Source of the DNA: Deltaproteobacteria bacterium
Lineage (GTDB): Bacteria > Desulfobacterota > Desulfomonilia > UBA1062
Reading direction: 5' to 3'
Assembly (NCBI GenBank): GCA_018434685.1
Contig: JAHDOV010000002.1
Coordinates: 124,001-188,000, forward strand
DNA: 64,000 bases
The position numbers and the translations under genes are program-made. Below the pieces are notes generated by a model. It did not search any database. It saw only the letters and a list, made by a program, of their open reading frames with translations, and was not told the DNA's origin. Shown here piece by piece: positions 54,279 to 63,757 of this stretch (position 1 is the stretch's first letter; each line of letters starts with the position of its first letter).

Positions 54279-54381
54279 ACTTCTCCCATCTCACATAATT
54301 CTAAACATTTATGAGCAGATAGACGATACTTTCCAGTATTGAACAGTGTACTGACACGGGTCTTATCGCAAGGAGAGAATA

Positions 54382-56889
54382 TTGAACAACAAACCCGAGA
54401 GATTCAAGATCACCGATCATATGGTGGCATTCGCCATCTTCCTCGGTGTCCTCATCTGGATCGGCAAGTCCATAATCAACAGCACTCTTTCCCGTGATTG
54501 GGACCTTCTGCACGAAATCTTCACCCCCGAGATTCATGATCTGTGGATGCGCCTGGTCTTTATATCCATCCTCATTCTGTTCGGGGTGCTCACCCAGACA
54601 CTGATCTCGAGGAGCACCAGGGCCGAAGCTGCACTACAGGTGAGTGAACGGAAATACCGCAGTTTCATCGAAACGTTGACCGATTTTGTGTTCACCCTGG
54701 ACCTCGACGGGAGGCTCACCTATATCAACCCCCGCGCCGAGGCCATTACCGGGTTCCCCACGGAAAAGATACTTGGCAGAACGATCACCGAGGTCCTTGC
54801 CCCCGAATATCATGAATTTGCCCTGGATGCCTTCAATCGCGGTCTCGCCGGGGAGATCACCCCCATATACGAGGCCGAGGTCCTCGACAGGACAGGGAGA
54901 CGCATCCCCATAGAGGTCAATGTCAACACCCTGTGGGACGACCAGGGCAAAGCCATCGGGAGAATCGGCGTTGCCCGGAATATCACCGACCGGAAACGGA
55001 TTGAGGCAGCGCTGAGAGAAAGCGAAGAGAAATTCAGGGTGCTTGCCGAATCGACGCCGACCGCAATCCTGCTCTACCAGGACAACAACTGGGTGTATGC
55101 AAACCCGGCGGCAGAGAGGATCAGCGGCTATACGAAAGAAGAGTTCATAAAAATGAACTTCTGGGACATCGTACACCCGGATTATCAGGACATGATCAGG
55201 CAGCGGGCCGAGGACCGCAGGCGAGGGCTTCCTGTCGAGCCACGCCAGGAATTCATCATCTGCTCAAAAGACGGCAGAGAGATCTGGGTGGACTTTACCG
55301 GGGATAGAACCATGTTTGGCGGCAGTCCTGCGGTTATCGTCTCGGTCAACGATATAACGGAGCGAAAACGTGCTGAGCAGGTTGTGAAGGAGAATGAGGA
55401 GAAGTACCGAACCATCCTGCAAAGCATCGAGGACGGCTACTTCGAGCTCGATCTGGCAGGAAACATGATCTTTCACAACGACCAGCTCTGTACGATTTCA
55501 GGCTTCACCCGCGAAGAACTCATTGGCCTGAATTACCGGGACTACACGACCCCGCAGTGGCGCCAGCGTCTCTTCAAGATCTTCCACGAAGTCTACGCCA
55601 CCGGGATCACGCTCAAACAGCTGGACTGGGAGGCTATCAACAAGGACGGGGCAACGATATACCTGGAGATCTCGGTCTCACTCATCAAGGATGCTGCCGG
55701 ATCTGCAAAGGGGTTCCGGGGAATTGTCCGGGACGTCACCGAGCGCAAGCAGCTCGAGGTCCAGCTTCATCATGCCCAGAAGATGGAGGCCATCGGAACC
55801 CTTGCAGGGGGAATCGCGCACGACTTCAACAACCTCCTCATGTCCATCCAGGGAAACGCATCCCTCATGAGTATGGATCTGATTCCCGATCATCCTCACC
55901 AGCTCAAGATCAGGCATATCGAACAATGCGTTTCAAGCGGATCGGAATTGACCAGACAACTCCTTGGATTTGCCCGGAAGGGAAAGTATGAGGTCAAAGC
56001 CACCGACCTCAACGAGATCATCTTGAAGACCTCCGACATGTTCGCCCATACCAGGAAGGAGATCACGATCCGCCGGAAATTCCAGGGCGGAATCTGGTGC
56101 GTCGAGGTCGATCAGGGGCAGATGGAACAGGTGCTCCTGAACCTCTACCTGAATGCCTGGCAGGCCATGCCTGGAGGCGGTGAACTCTTTCTCGATACGG
56201 CCAATGTCATCATCGACGTACATAGTGCCCGCACGTACCAGGTAAAACCCGGCAGGTATGTCCAGGTCTCCGTAAGGGATACCGGTGAAGGAATGGACAA
56301 GGCCGTCATGGCACGGATCTTCGACCCCTTCTTCACGACAAAAGATATGTCCAGGAGCTCCGGGCTGGGACTCGCCTCCGCCTATGGGATCATCCGCAAC
56401 CACGAGGGCGTGCTTACCGTAGCAAGTGAAAAGGCCAAGGGAAGCACGTTCACCATCTATCTGCCGGCCTCGAACAAGGACATAGCCCGCAGGGAGGAAC
56501 CCTTGGACAACCGGATTCTCAAGGGAGACGAGACCGTACTCCTCGTCGATGACGAGGACATGATCCTCGAGATCGGGTCGGATATTCTCCGCAAACTGGG
56601 GTATGAGGTCCTGCCTGCCCAAAGCGGGGAGCAGGCACTCGACATCTTCTCAAAGGATGCGCACAGCATAGATCTCGTGGTTCTCGATATGATCATGCCC
56701 GGCATGGGTGGTTCTCAGACCTACGACGAACTCAGGAAGCTCAAAGACGATGTCAGGGTCATCCTCTCGAGCGGATACAGCCTGAACGGCCAGGCTGAAG
56801 ATATCCTGAAGAGGGGCTGCAACGGATTTATCCAGAAGCCCTTCAGTATCAGCACCTTCTCCCGGAAGATCCGCGAGGTTCTCGAATAG
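54382..56889 (+). CDS. Hybrid PAS-sensor histidine kinase with receiver domain
   Basis: An 835-residue sensor. It has two membrane spans in the first 80 residues, three PAS/PAC repeats (residues about 88-480), a HisKA domain with HDFNNLL (phospho-His), an HATPase domain (NAWQAMPGGG and GxGxG-like GEGMDKAV), and a C-terminal receiver with Asp in LVVLDMIMPGMGG. The start is TTG at 54382 with GGAG 6 bases upstream. No regulator gene is adjacent, so signal output probably passes through an unlinked phosphotransfer protein. Confidence 0.92.
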   Translation: MNNKPERFKITDHMVAFAIFLGVLIWIGKSIINSTLSRDWDLLHEIFTPEIHDLWMRLVFISILILFGVLTQTLISRSTRAEAALQVSERKYRSFIETLTDFVFTLDLDGRLTYINPRAEAITGFPTEKILGRTITEVLAPEYHEFALDAFNRGLAGEITPIYEAEVLDRTGRRIPIEVNVNTLWDDQGKAIGRIGVARNITDRKRIEAALRESEEKFRVLAESTPTAILLYQDNNWVYANPAAERISGYTKEEFIKMNFWDIVHPDYQDMIRQRAEDRRRGLPVEPRQEFIICSKDGREIWVDFTGDRTMFGGSPAVIVSVNDITERKRAEQVVKENEEKYRTILQSIEDGYFELDLAGNMIFHNDQLCTISGFTREELIGLNYRDYTTPQWRQRLFKIFHEVYATGITLKQLDWEAINKDGATIYLEISVSLIKDAAGSAKGFRGIVRDVTERKQLEVQLHHAQKMEAIGTLAGGIAHDFNNLLMSIQGNASLMSMDLIPDHPHQLKIRHIEQCVSSGSELTRQLLGFARKGKYEVKATDLNEIILKTSDMFAHTRKEITIRRKFQGGIWCVEVDQGQMEQVLLNLYLNAWQAMPGGGELFLDTANVIIDVHSARTYQVKPGRYVQVSVRDTGEGMDKAVMARIFDPFFTTKDMSRSSGLGLASAYGIIRNHEGVLTVASEKAKGSTFTIYLPASNKDIARREEPLDNRILKGDETVLLVDDEDMILEIGSDILRKLGYEVLPAQSGEQALDIFSKDAHSIDLVVLDMIMPGMGGSQTYDELRKLKDDVRVILSSGYSLNGQAEDILKRGCNGFIQKPFSISTFSRKIREVLE

Positions 56890-56932
56890 GCCTGCCTTGG
56901 GCCGGCATTGAAGCAACGTCTGTACACTTCCT

Positions 56933-56951
56933 CCGGGCGCCTGGCGCCCGG
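56933..56951. terminator. GC hairpin between convergent genes
   Basis: CCGGGCGCC and GGCGCCCGG form a near-perfect palindrome between the histidine kinase and prs, both ending here. A bidirectional terminator is likely although the U-tract is poor. Confidence 0.5.
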
Positions 56952-56960
56952 GGACTTTCC

Positions 56961-57902
56961 TCACATGAACAACTCGCTTACCGATGCCTCTTCGTATATG
57001 CGCTTGATGGCCTCTGCGAGCAGCGGTGCCACACTCAGCACGGTTATCTTCTTGCACATGGTCGCATCCCCCTTGAGCGGGATGGTGTCCGTGACCACAA
57101 CCTCCTCGATGGGAGAGGAGTTTATCCGGCTGATGGCAGGGCCTGAGAGGACGGCATGGGAGCAGCATGCAACCACCTTCGTCGCCCCTGCTTCTTTCAG
57201 GGCAACGGCGCCGTTGGACATGGTACCGGCAGTATCCACCATATCATCCACGATCAGGCATATCTTTCCCTTCACGTCGCCGATGATATGCATGACGTCG
57301 GATTCGTTGGCCCGCTCTCGTTTCTTGTCGATGATGGCAAGATCAGCCTTGAGCGGCTTTGCATAGGCCCGTGCCCGCTCCACCCCGCCTGCATCCGGAG
57401 ACACGATGCACAGGTGGTTGACGAATTTGTCCCTGATGTAGTTGAGCATGACCGGTTTTGCATAGAGGTTGTCCACGGGTATGTCGAAGAATCCCTGTAT
57501 CTGTCCGGCATGGAGGTCCATGGTGAGGACCCTGTCGGCACCTGCTACGGTCAGGAGGTTCGCCACGAGCTTTGCCGTTATCGGCGTGCGCGGCGACGCC
57601 TTGCGGTCCTGCCTGGCATAGCCGAAATAGGGGATGACCGCGGTGATCCTCTTTGCAGATGCACGCTTCATGGCATCGAGCATGATCAGGAGTTCCATGA
57701 GGTGTTCGTTCGTGGGAGAGCACGTGGACTGGACGATAAAGATGTCCTTGCCCCGGATGCTCTGGTAGATGTCGACGGAAGTCTCTCCATCAGAGAACTT
57801 CTTTACCTCTCCATTCCCCACCTTGATACCTAAAATGCCGCATATACTCGCAGCTAATGTCCTGTTGGAATTGCCGGTAAACACACAGATGCTCGACTCC
57901 AT
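56961..57902 (-). CDS. prs: Ribose-phosphate pyrophosphokinase
   Basis: A 313-residue PRPP synthase, making phosphoribosyl pyrophosphate from ribose-5-phosphate and ATP for nucleotide, His and Trp synthesis. The ATP-binding region YFGYARQDRKASPRTPITAK and the DLHAGQIQGFFDIPVDNLYA site are present. The PRPP loop reads VDDMVDTAGTM. GGAG 9 bases before the ATG supports the start. It is transcribed after the tRNA-Gln gene in the same orientation. Confidence 0.97.
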   Translation of the reverse strand: MESSICVFTGNSNRTLAASICGILGIKVGNGEVKKFSDGETSVDIYQSIRGKDIFIVQSTCSPTNEHLMELLIMLDAMKRASAKRITAVIPYFGYARQDRKASPRTPITAKLVANLLTVAGADRVLTMDLHAGQIQGFFDIPVDNLYAKPVMLNYIRDKFVNHLCIVSPDAGGVERARAYAKPLKADLAIIDKKRERANESDVMHIIGDVKGKICLIVDDMVDTAGTMSNGAVALKEAGATKVVACCSHAVLSGPAISRINSSPIEEVVVTDTIPLKGDATMCKKITVLSVAPLLAEAIKRIYEEASVSELFM

Positions 57903-57927
57903 ATATGCCTTCTCCTAGTAAGATTGT

Positions 57928-58001
57928 TGGCTGGGACGGGTGGACTCGAACCACCATAACGAGATCCAAAATCTCGTGTCCTGCCATTAGACGACATCCC
58001 A
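57928..58001 (-). tRNA. tRNA-Gln (anticodon TTG)
   Basis: A complete cloverleaf on the minus strand with encoded CCA. Acceptor arm TGGGATG pairs with CGTCCCA; the anticodon arm CGAGA-TTTTGGA-TCTCG carries TTG; the T arm is GGTGG-TTCGAGT-CCACC. It lies between the spoVG and prs genes in the same direction. Confidence 0.93.
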
Positions 58002-58044
58002 GTGAATGAGTGAACTCATTTGTTGGGACCGAAGTATAGTGAAA

Positions 58045-58311
58045 TTATACTTCGTTGGCAATCTTTTGTTGGTACAGATCCAGAATAGACTTTTCTATCT
58101 TGTCTCTTGTCTCCATATTGAGGGGATGCGCAGTGTCCCTGAATGTCCCGTCCTTCCTCTTGCGCGAAGGCATGGCAACGAACAAGCCAGTGGTCCCACT
58201 GATTACCCTGAGATCCCGGATAACAAAACAGTCGTCAAATACCACGGATGCATACGCCTTGAGTTTGTCGTTATCCTTGACCGGAAACACCTTAACTTCT
58301 GTTATCTCCAT
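58045..58311 (-). CDS. spoVG: SpoVG-family RNA/DNA-binding regulator
   Basis: An 88-residue SpoVG protein (MEITEVKVFPVKD start, YASVVFDDCFVIRDLRVI, GLFVAMPSRKRKDGTFRDTAHP), a small nucleic-acid-binding regulator known in spore-formers and many other bacteria. AAAGG lies close to the ATG. It overlaps the ispE stop by 20 bases, then the tRNA-Gln gene follows, so it is probably in the ispE transcript. Confidence 0.95.
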   Translation of the reverse strand: MEITEVKVFPVKDNDKLKAYASVVFDDCFVIRDLRVISGTTGLFVAMPSRKRKDGTFRDTAHPLNMETRDKIEKSILDLYQQKIANEV

Positions 58312-59155
58312 ACCTTTCCCCCGTCAATCTTGCTGTGGGTATGTAACTGTACCCGTCACGCCGCCTCAGGCGGCTTATTCCATTACATAAGTGATCTCTA
58401 TCTTTAAATACGCCAAAGACCGATGAACCACTTCCCGTCATTAATGCTCCCAATGCCCCTGCTTCAAGCAACTCCGCCTTAACAAGCTTGAGTTCAGGGC
58501 ATATACCAAACGCCGCGGCCTCGAGATCGTTGACCAACCACTGCTCAGGCGCAATTGTAAACCTTCCTACACTGTCTATTTTAAGTCTATCTGTCACAGT
58601 AGTCAATGGGGACTTTAATTCCGCATACACTTGTGCCGTGGAGAGTGCAATGGGCGGTATTACCAAGAGATATTCACGGTCTTCAAGGCGGATATCCCGC
58701 AGCACCTCATCGCCCCTGGCGCCCATGAGCGAGGGCCGCCCGAGGATGAAGAAAGGGCAATCGGCGCCCAGATTGCCGGCCATGGCCATAAGGTCCCGGG
58801 GGCCCAGACCGGTCCGGAAGAGATCGTTGAGGCCGGCGAGCACACTGGCCGCATCGCTGCTGCCGCCGCCGAGGCCCGCTCCCACCGGGATTTGTTTTCT
58901 TACCCTGATGGAGACACCCGACCTCACCCCGGTACTCGCCAGGAACAGCCGGGCGGCCTTGTGGACGAGGTTATTCTCCGAAGCGCAGTTACAGCCGGGG
59001 GCATCGAGCATAATACCCTGCCCCGCAGGCTCGATGGAGATCTCGTCAAACAGACCCAGCGGCACCATGATGGTTCTCAGTTCATGGTACCCGTCAGCCC
59101 TTCGTCCCAGGACCTTGAGGTAGATGTTTATCTTTGCAGGCGCCTGTATCTTCAC
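58292..59155 (-). CDS. ispE: 4-diphosphocytidyl-2-C-methyl-D-erythritol kinase
   Basis: A 287-residue GHMP kinase of the MEP isoprenoid pathway. It phosphorylates 4-diphosphocytidyl-methylerythritol. The GHMP motif KQIPVGAGLGGGSSDAAS near residue 85 and the N-terminal PAKINIYLKVLGRRADGYHE are clear; GALMTGSGSSVFG closes the fold. It begins with GTG overlapping the degQ stop, so it is translationally coupled to the protease gene. Confidence 0.96.
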   Translation of the reverse strand: MKIQAPAKINIYLKVLGRRADGYHELRTIMVPLGLFDEISIEPAGQGIMLDAPGCNCASENNLVHKAARLFLASTGVRSGVSIRVRKQIPVGAGLGGGSSDAASVLAGLNDLFRTGLGPRDLMAMAGNLGADCPFFILGRPSLMGARGDEVLRDIRLEDREYLLVIPPIALSTAQVYAELKSPLTTVTDRLKIDSVGRFTIAPEQWLVNDLEAAAFGICPELKLVKAELLEAGALGALMTGSGSSVFGVFKDRDHLCNGISRLRRRDGYSYIPTARLTGERYGDNRS

Positions 59156-60639
59156 TCTATATCAATTGCAACATATAACGGCCTCGATTCCCGCTCGATC
59201 AGGAACAACACCGTCTGGCCCTTTTTCAGGCCTTGTATGGCCGCGAGATATTCCTCCACACTGTTCACCTCCCGGCCTCCGACCTCTTTGACTATGTCCA
59301 TCTTCTCGATCTTGCTTTTCGCCGCACTCGCGCCCGGATCGATATCCACGACAAGCACACCCTTTGCATCACCGAGACTGAATTGTCTCTGCATATCGGG
59401 GGTGATGTCCTTGAGCACGAGGCCGAGCCGGTCTTTGATCTCTTCGGTTTGGGCAGGCCCCTGTTCGAGGGTTGCAATGTGCTCATCGAGGCGCTTCTCG
59501 AGCGTTGTCTCCAGTACGACTTCCCGGGAATCCCTCCACACGACGATGCCCACCTTTGCATCGGGCTTCAGGTTCCCGACGTAACGGGTAAGCCCCCTGG
59601 GGTCCTCGATGTCGTGGGAATTGATCCTGAGGATGATATCGCCCTTCCTGATGCCGGCCCGGTCTGCAGGGTCACCGGCATACACGGCGGAGACCATGGC
59701 ACCCCTGGGTTCGTCGAGACCCACGGCCCGGGCGATTTCCGGCGTCACCTCCTGGATGGCCACCCCGAGCCACCCCCTGGCGACCTCGCCCGTATCCTTG
59801 AGCTCCGGCAATATCTCCTTTGCCATATTGATAGGGATGGCAAACCCGATCCCCTGGCCTGAAGATACGACCGCGGTATTGATGCCGACCACCTGGCCGT
59901 CCATATTGATGAGCGGTCCGCCCGAATTGCCGGGATTGATGGCAGCATCCGTCTGGATAAAGTTATCGTATGCGCCGGCGCCGATCACCCGGGCCTTTGC
60001 CGATACGATCCCCTGGGTCAGGGTATGGCCGAAGCCGAAGGGGTTGCCGATGGCAATGACCCAATCGCCGATCTCCAGGGCGTCCGAGTCGCCGAGCACG
60101 GCCACGGGAAAGTCCTTCCTCGCGGAGTCGATCTTGATCAGGGCAATATCGGTATTGTCGTCCTTGCCCACGATCGTTGCCTTGTACTCCTCGTTATCGG
60201 ACAGCGATACGAAGATCTCCTCGGCCTCCGAGATGACATGGTTGTTCGTCAGGACATATCCGTCGCGGGATATGATGAACCCGGACCCCAGGCTCTTCTG
60301 TTTCAGCTCCTGTTCAGGGATCTTGTCAAAGAATTTGCGGAAGAATTCATCGAACCAGTCGTTCTCTCCTCCCGGGGTTTCGAACCGCTTGTAGAGCTCC
60401 TTGCTGCTGAGGATATTCTTGGTGGTCCTGACGTTTACCACGGTGGGGCTCGCGGTCTTGGCCAGCGAACTCAGCGAAGGCATCACCACGTGCGTGGCAG
60501 GGGTGCCCGCACCCTCGCGCCAGAAGGGAAGCGCCTCGCTGCGCGTCGAGAGATCGAGAGAGGATGCGATGAACATCCCGATGAGGGCGGAACACACGGC
60601 AACCATGAGGAGAATGCCCAGGGAAGTAATCTTCTTCAT
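59152..60639 (-). CDS. DegP/DegQ-family periplasmic serine protease
   Basis: A 495-residue HtrA protease. An N-terminal hydrophobic signal or anchor (residues 5-27) is followed by the trypsin-like domain with His in TNNHVI, Asp in DNTDIAL and Ser in GNSGGPL, then two PDZ domains (GWLGVAIQ ... and a second near residue 390). It degrades or refolds damaged envelope proteins. It overlaps the DUF1844 stop by 4 bases and the ispE start by 4. Confidence 0.93.
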   Translation of the reverse strand: MKKITSLGILLMVAVCSALIGMFIASSLDLSTRSEALPFWREGAGTPATHVVMPSLSSLAKTASPTVVNVRTTKNILSSKELYKRFETPGGENDWFDEFFRKFFDKIPEQELKQKSLGSGFIISRDGYVLTNNHVISEAEEIFVSLSDNEEYKATIVGKDDNTDIALIKIDSARKDFPVAVLGDSDALEIGDWVIAIGNPFGFGHTLTQGIVSAKARVIGAGAYDNFIQTDAAINPGNSGGPLINMDGQVVGINTAVVSSGQGIGFAIPINMAKEILPELKDTGEVARGWLGVAIQEVTPEIARAVGLDEPRGAMVSAVYAGDPADRAGIRKGDIILRINSHDIEDPRGLTRYVGNLKPDAKVGIVVWRDSREVVLETTLEKRLDEHIATLEQGPAQTEEIKDRLGLVLKDITPDMQRQFSLGDAKGVLVVDIDPGASAAKSKIEKMDIVKEVGGREVNSVEEYLAAIQGLKKGQTVLFLIERESRPLYVAIDIE

Positions 60640-61016
60640 TGCTCAGCCTTCCTTGCCTCGATATAGCTTACCCTCAATTCATAGAGAACATGCTCGAGCA
60701 TGTTCTCCTCTTCAGGGTTCAGATTCCCCCTCGTCTTCTCCTGGAGCATGGTGATGATGTCGATATTCTGCCTGGCCACCGGCAGATTCTTGTTGACCTG
60801 GCCGGTATTGGGATCCGGCACCTTCCCGATGCTGATCATGGCCGCGGATGCAAAACCCAGGATCAGGGTCGAAAACTCAATTGCCGGTGATCCTTCCCGG
60901 GCAGAGTCTTTTCCTCTGTTGACGTGCCTGTCCGGTTGTGCCTGGCCTGAGGAAGTGTCTCCCCTGCCTGCACCTTCGTCATTGGCATCCATGCAGCCCT
61001 TTTTATCGTCTTCCAT
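60636..61016 (-). CDS. DUF1844 protein
   Basis: A 126-residue protein. The first 45 residues are acidic and low-complexity; the rest is the DUF1844 domain (SPAIEFSTLILGFASAAMISIGKVP, LPVARQNIDIITMLQEKTRGNL). GGAGG about 5 bases before the ATG at 61016 sets the start; a longer frame is rejected. First gene of the DUF1844 - degQ - ispE - spoVG cluster. Function unknown. Confidence 0.85.
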   Translation of the reverse strand: MEDDKKGCMDANDEGAGRGDTSSGQAQPDRHVNRGKDSAREGSPAIEFSTLILGFASAAMISIGKVPDPNTGQVNKNLPVARQNIDIITMLQEKTRGNLNPEEENMLEHVLYELRVSYIEARKAEQ

Positions 61017-61158
61017 AATGCCTCCCTGTGTGTTCGTATGCCCTGCATGATCACTGGCGCGTACCGGCGAAGGGCCAGTTGAACCGTGCACTCCGTCGTC
61101 TTCCCTCCATGACCCCGCACCCTGGAATCGTATGACGACCCACAGCCGGTGCCTTCCT

Positions 61159-61180
61159 GGCTCCTGTTTCTTCAGGAGCC
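61159..61180 (-). terminator. Hairpin after the AcuC-like gene
   Basis: GGCTCCTG and CAGGAGCC form a perfect 8-bp stem with a 6-base loop, just downstream of the deacetylase stop. No U-tract is visible. Confidence 0.45.
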
Positions 61181-61211
61181 GGAATGTTAAACTATAGCCT
61201 ACGTATTGCCA

Positions 61212-62345
61212 CTAGGCAATATGATGTACGGGAAATATCTTCTCCCTGATGAAGGAGATCTTGGAATCGAGATACCGGTCCACGTCTTTTTTCAATGCCG
61301 GGGCAATCCTGTACGGCGTGTCACGGAGTTCGTCCACACTGTTGCCGTATCCCACCAGCGCACCGCCGATGAGCCCCTGGTAGGGATCGTGGGGCTTCAG
61401 GTCGTTGAGTGTCGCCCATGCAAGCGTCCATCCGCGCACCACGTCGGGAACGCTGTACCCCCCACCCCCGAGTGCGAGCACCTTGGGACAGCTCCGGCGT
61501 ATCTCGGATATGACCTCGCAGTAGCCGTTATTGGTCAGCCGCATATTGGTCAGGGGATCTTTCTTCAGGGTATCGAGCCCGATCTGTGCCACGACACACC
61601 CCGGGTTGAATGCCTTGACCAGGGGTGGATAGATCTCCCTGAAGGCCCGCACGTACGCCTCGTCATCCGTGTATTCTGACAGCGGCAGATTCACCGTGTA
61701 TCCGATCCCTTTTCCCTCCCCCATCTCATTCTCGAACCCGCTCCACGGGTACAGCGTTTCTCCGCTCTGGTGGAACGATATGACCAGCACATCGTCCCTG
61801 TCGTAGAAGGCATCCTGGACCCCATTGCCATGATGGGCATCTATGTCCACATAGAGGACCTTGCCAACGCCGTCTTTCAAGAGGCGCTCAATGGCTATGA
61901 CGATGTCGTTCACATAGCAGAATCCCTCGGCAAAGCCCTTGCCGGCATGGTGGAGACCACCCACCGGACTGAAGACCACATCGGCCTGGTTCGACGAGAT
62001 GAGATGCGCGCCCTGCAGCGTAGCCCCCAGGACGAGCAGAGAAAATTCAAAGACACCCTTGAAGACAGGGTTGTCCGATGTTCCGAGCCCGTATTCCAGA
62101 AGGGTGAAGTCAAAGGATCCGCCGTTGGCATCTTTCAGGGCATCGACATACTCCCTTGAATGATATTCGAGCATAGCCTCCTGGCCGACCGGCTCCGGTT
62201 CCACAATGCTGATCCACGGCTCATCGAAGAGGCCATACTGGTAACAGAGCTCATACACCATGGTGGCCTTGTAGGGTTTAAACGGATGCTCATCACCCAG
62301 GCTATACTTGTCGAACTTTGAAGTATACATAAAGACTGAGTTCAC
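61212..62345 (-). CDS. acuC: AcuC-like histone deacetylase family protein
   Basis: A 377-residue member of the arginase/deacetylase superfamily, zinc-dependent. AcuC deacetylates acetyl-CoA synthetase in acetate users. Motifs: GLHHAGKGFAEGFCYVND, VDIDAHHGNGVQ (zinc ligands), and ALGGGGYSVPDVVR with the catalytic Tyr. GGAG 7 bases before the GTG at 62345 fits better than the long upstream ATG frame. Divergent from the small unknown gene. Confidence 0.9.
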   Translation of the reverse strand: MNSVFMYTSKFDKYSLGDEHPFKPYKATMVYELCYQYGLFDEPWISIVEPEPVGQEAMLEYHSREYVDALKDANGGSFDFTLLEYGLGTSDNPVFKGVFEFSLLVLGATLQGAHLISSNQADVVFSPVGGLHHAGKGFAEGFCYVNDIVIAIERLLKDGVGKVLYVDIDAHHGNGVQDAFYDRDDVLVISFHQSGETLYPWSGFENEMGEGKGIGYTVNLPLSEYTDDEAYVRAFREIYPPLVKAFNPGCVVAQIGLDTLKKDPLTNMRLTNNGYCEVISEIRRSCPKVLALGGGGYSVPDVVRGWTLAWATLNDLKPHDPYQGLIGGALVGYGNSVDELRDTPYRIAPALKKDVDRYLDSKISFIREKIFPVHHIA

Positions 62346-62625
62346 CCTGCGGCTCCTTATGCTGTTGAAGTCAGTATCCCCAAAGAACACATATAGCAAA
62401 AGATTCATGGTCAAAAAAGGTAAAAAAATTATAACCATCCTGTTCACCGGGCGATAATTTCCCACGGATGAGCATATCCCTCTGCCATCATCGCACTCAC
62501 AGGTGCCGTCACGAACAGCACCTGCGGACAAAGGCCAAGCCCCGTGCACAAGTTTATGGACGGGAGAGTTTCAAATATGCTACATGCTTTCCCAACGATG
62601 TGACATCCATGAAAGGAGATCCTCC

Positions 62626-62868
62626 ATGCGTCATGGCTTTGACATTCTGGACAACCTCATCGTCCTGGAAAACGGGAAGGTCAGGGTCCTGAGGACACTC
62701 GAGGATATTGAAACACTGCTTGAAAAACTCACCAAACTGCAGGACTCCTTCCGGACAAAACGTACGCCGAAGGGAAAAAAGGTGAAGGCTGACATCGATT
62801 ACCTGATCCGCCTCATCAACAACATGGCATCCTTTGTGTACGAAAAAGAACTGCAAAAGGCCCGATAA
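62626..62868 (+). CDS. Small conserved-looking protein, unknown
   Basis: An 80-residue, helical, Lys-rich protein (RHGFDILDNLIVLENGKVR, then LEDIETLLEKLTKLQDSF). GGAG 7 bases before the ATG at 62626; the frame opens further upstream but without that signal. No family recognised. It could be a small regulatory or structural protein. Confidence 0.65.
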   Translation: MRHGFDILDNLIVLENGKVRVLRTLEDIETLLEKLTKLQDSFRTKRTPKGKKVKADIDYLIRLINNMASFVYEKELQKAR

Positions 62869-63044
62869 GCACGCTGATGTCTGTATCCATTCTAAAGAGA
62901 ATATCCTTTCGGCATGCGCCCGGTGTAGTGACAGCGTGTCCACCCGGAGGAAGTGAGCCGTCACCGTCTGCAGCTACGTCCCAAGCGGTGTTTTTTTGTG
63001 TGTATCACGCCAATGATCTATTGATGAACAGGAGGTAACCTCAC

Positions 63045-63443
63045 ATGAGCTCGAAAGGTGTTTCCCCAATCAGGACAGACAAGGCTCCAGCGGCCATTGG
63101 ACCCTATTCGCAGGCCCTCAGGGCCGGTGATTTCCTCTTCGTATCAGGGCAGATCCCGCTCAATCCCAGGAGCGCTTCCATCGTTGCAGGGGGGATACGG
63201 GAACAGACCCGTCAGACCCTGGAGAACCTCGGTGCAGTCCTCAAAGAAGCAGGGATCGGGTTTGAACGCGTGATCAGGGTGGATATATTCCTCAAGGACC
63301 TGACCGACTTCAGCACCCTCAACGAGATCTACGCATCCTTCTTCCCTCAGGACGCAAAACCGGCACGGCAGGTTGTCGAAGTATCCCGGCTCCCCCGGGA
63401 TGTCCTCATCGAGATTTCCTGCATTGCGTATCTGGGCCTGTAG
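63045..63443 (+). CDS. ridA: RidA-family enamine/imine deaminase
   Basis: A 132-residue RidA (YjgF) protein, which hydrolyses reactive 2-aminoacrylate and related imines. IRTDKAPAAIGPYSQALRAGDFLFVSGQIP and the catalytic-site Arg in KPARQVVEVSRLP are seen. GGAGG lies about 9 bases before the ATG. It stands alone. Confidence 0.94.
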   Translation: MSSKGVSPIRTDKAPAAIGPYSQALRAGDFLFVSGQIPLNPRSASIVAGGIREQTRQTLENLGAVLKEAGIGFERVIRVDIFLKDLTDFSTLNEIYASFFPQDAKPARQVVEVSRLPRDVLIEISCIAYLGL

Positions 63444-63757
63444 CTGCGGCACGGTGTCAGGGCGATCTTGACCTTGACCACTTCGGGGATGGTGCCTGTC
63501 TTACGTTATACCGGAACCTCCCAGGTTCTTCCCACCCTGCCGCGCCCTGAGTTCCCTCCTGCCCGTCCCGGAGGATTCCCGGATGAGCGCAACCAGAGAC
63601 AAAAAGGGTGGTCATCCTGAAATAATCATGATACTGAGATGTTAGACACCCTGATCCCCACAGAGAACGACTGGTCATCGAATGAAGACAGGAGCACCCG
63701 GACATGGTCGCCGGGTGGATCATGAATGATTGAATATTACAAAACAGACGGTGTGTC
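63444..63757. other. Gene-free interval
   Basis: About 310 bp with no gene supported. On the minus strand a stretch beginning GACAGGCACCATCCCC resembles common intergenic repeats of deltaproteobacteria; this was noticed by memory and not verified. Confidence 0.35.
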
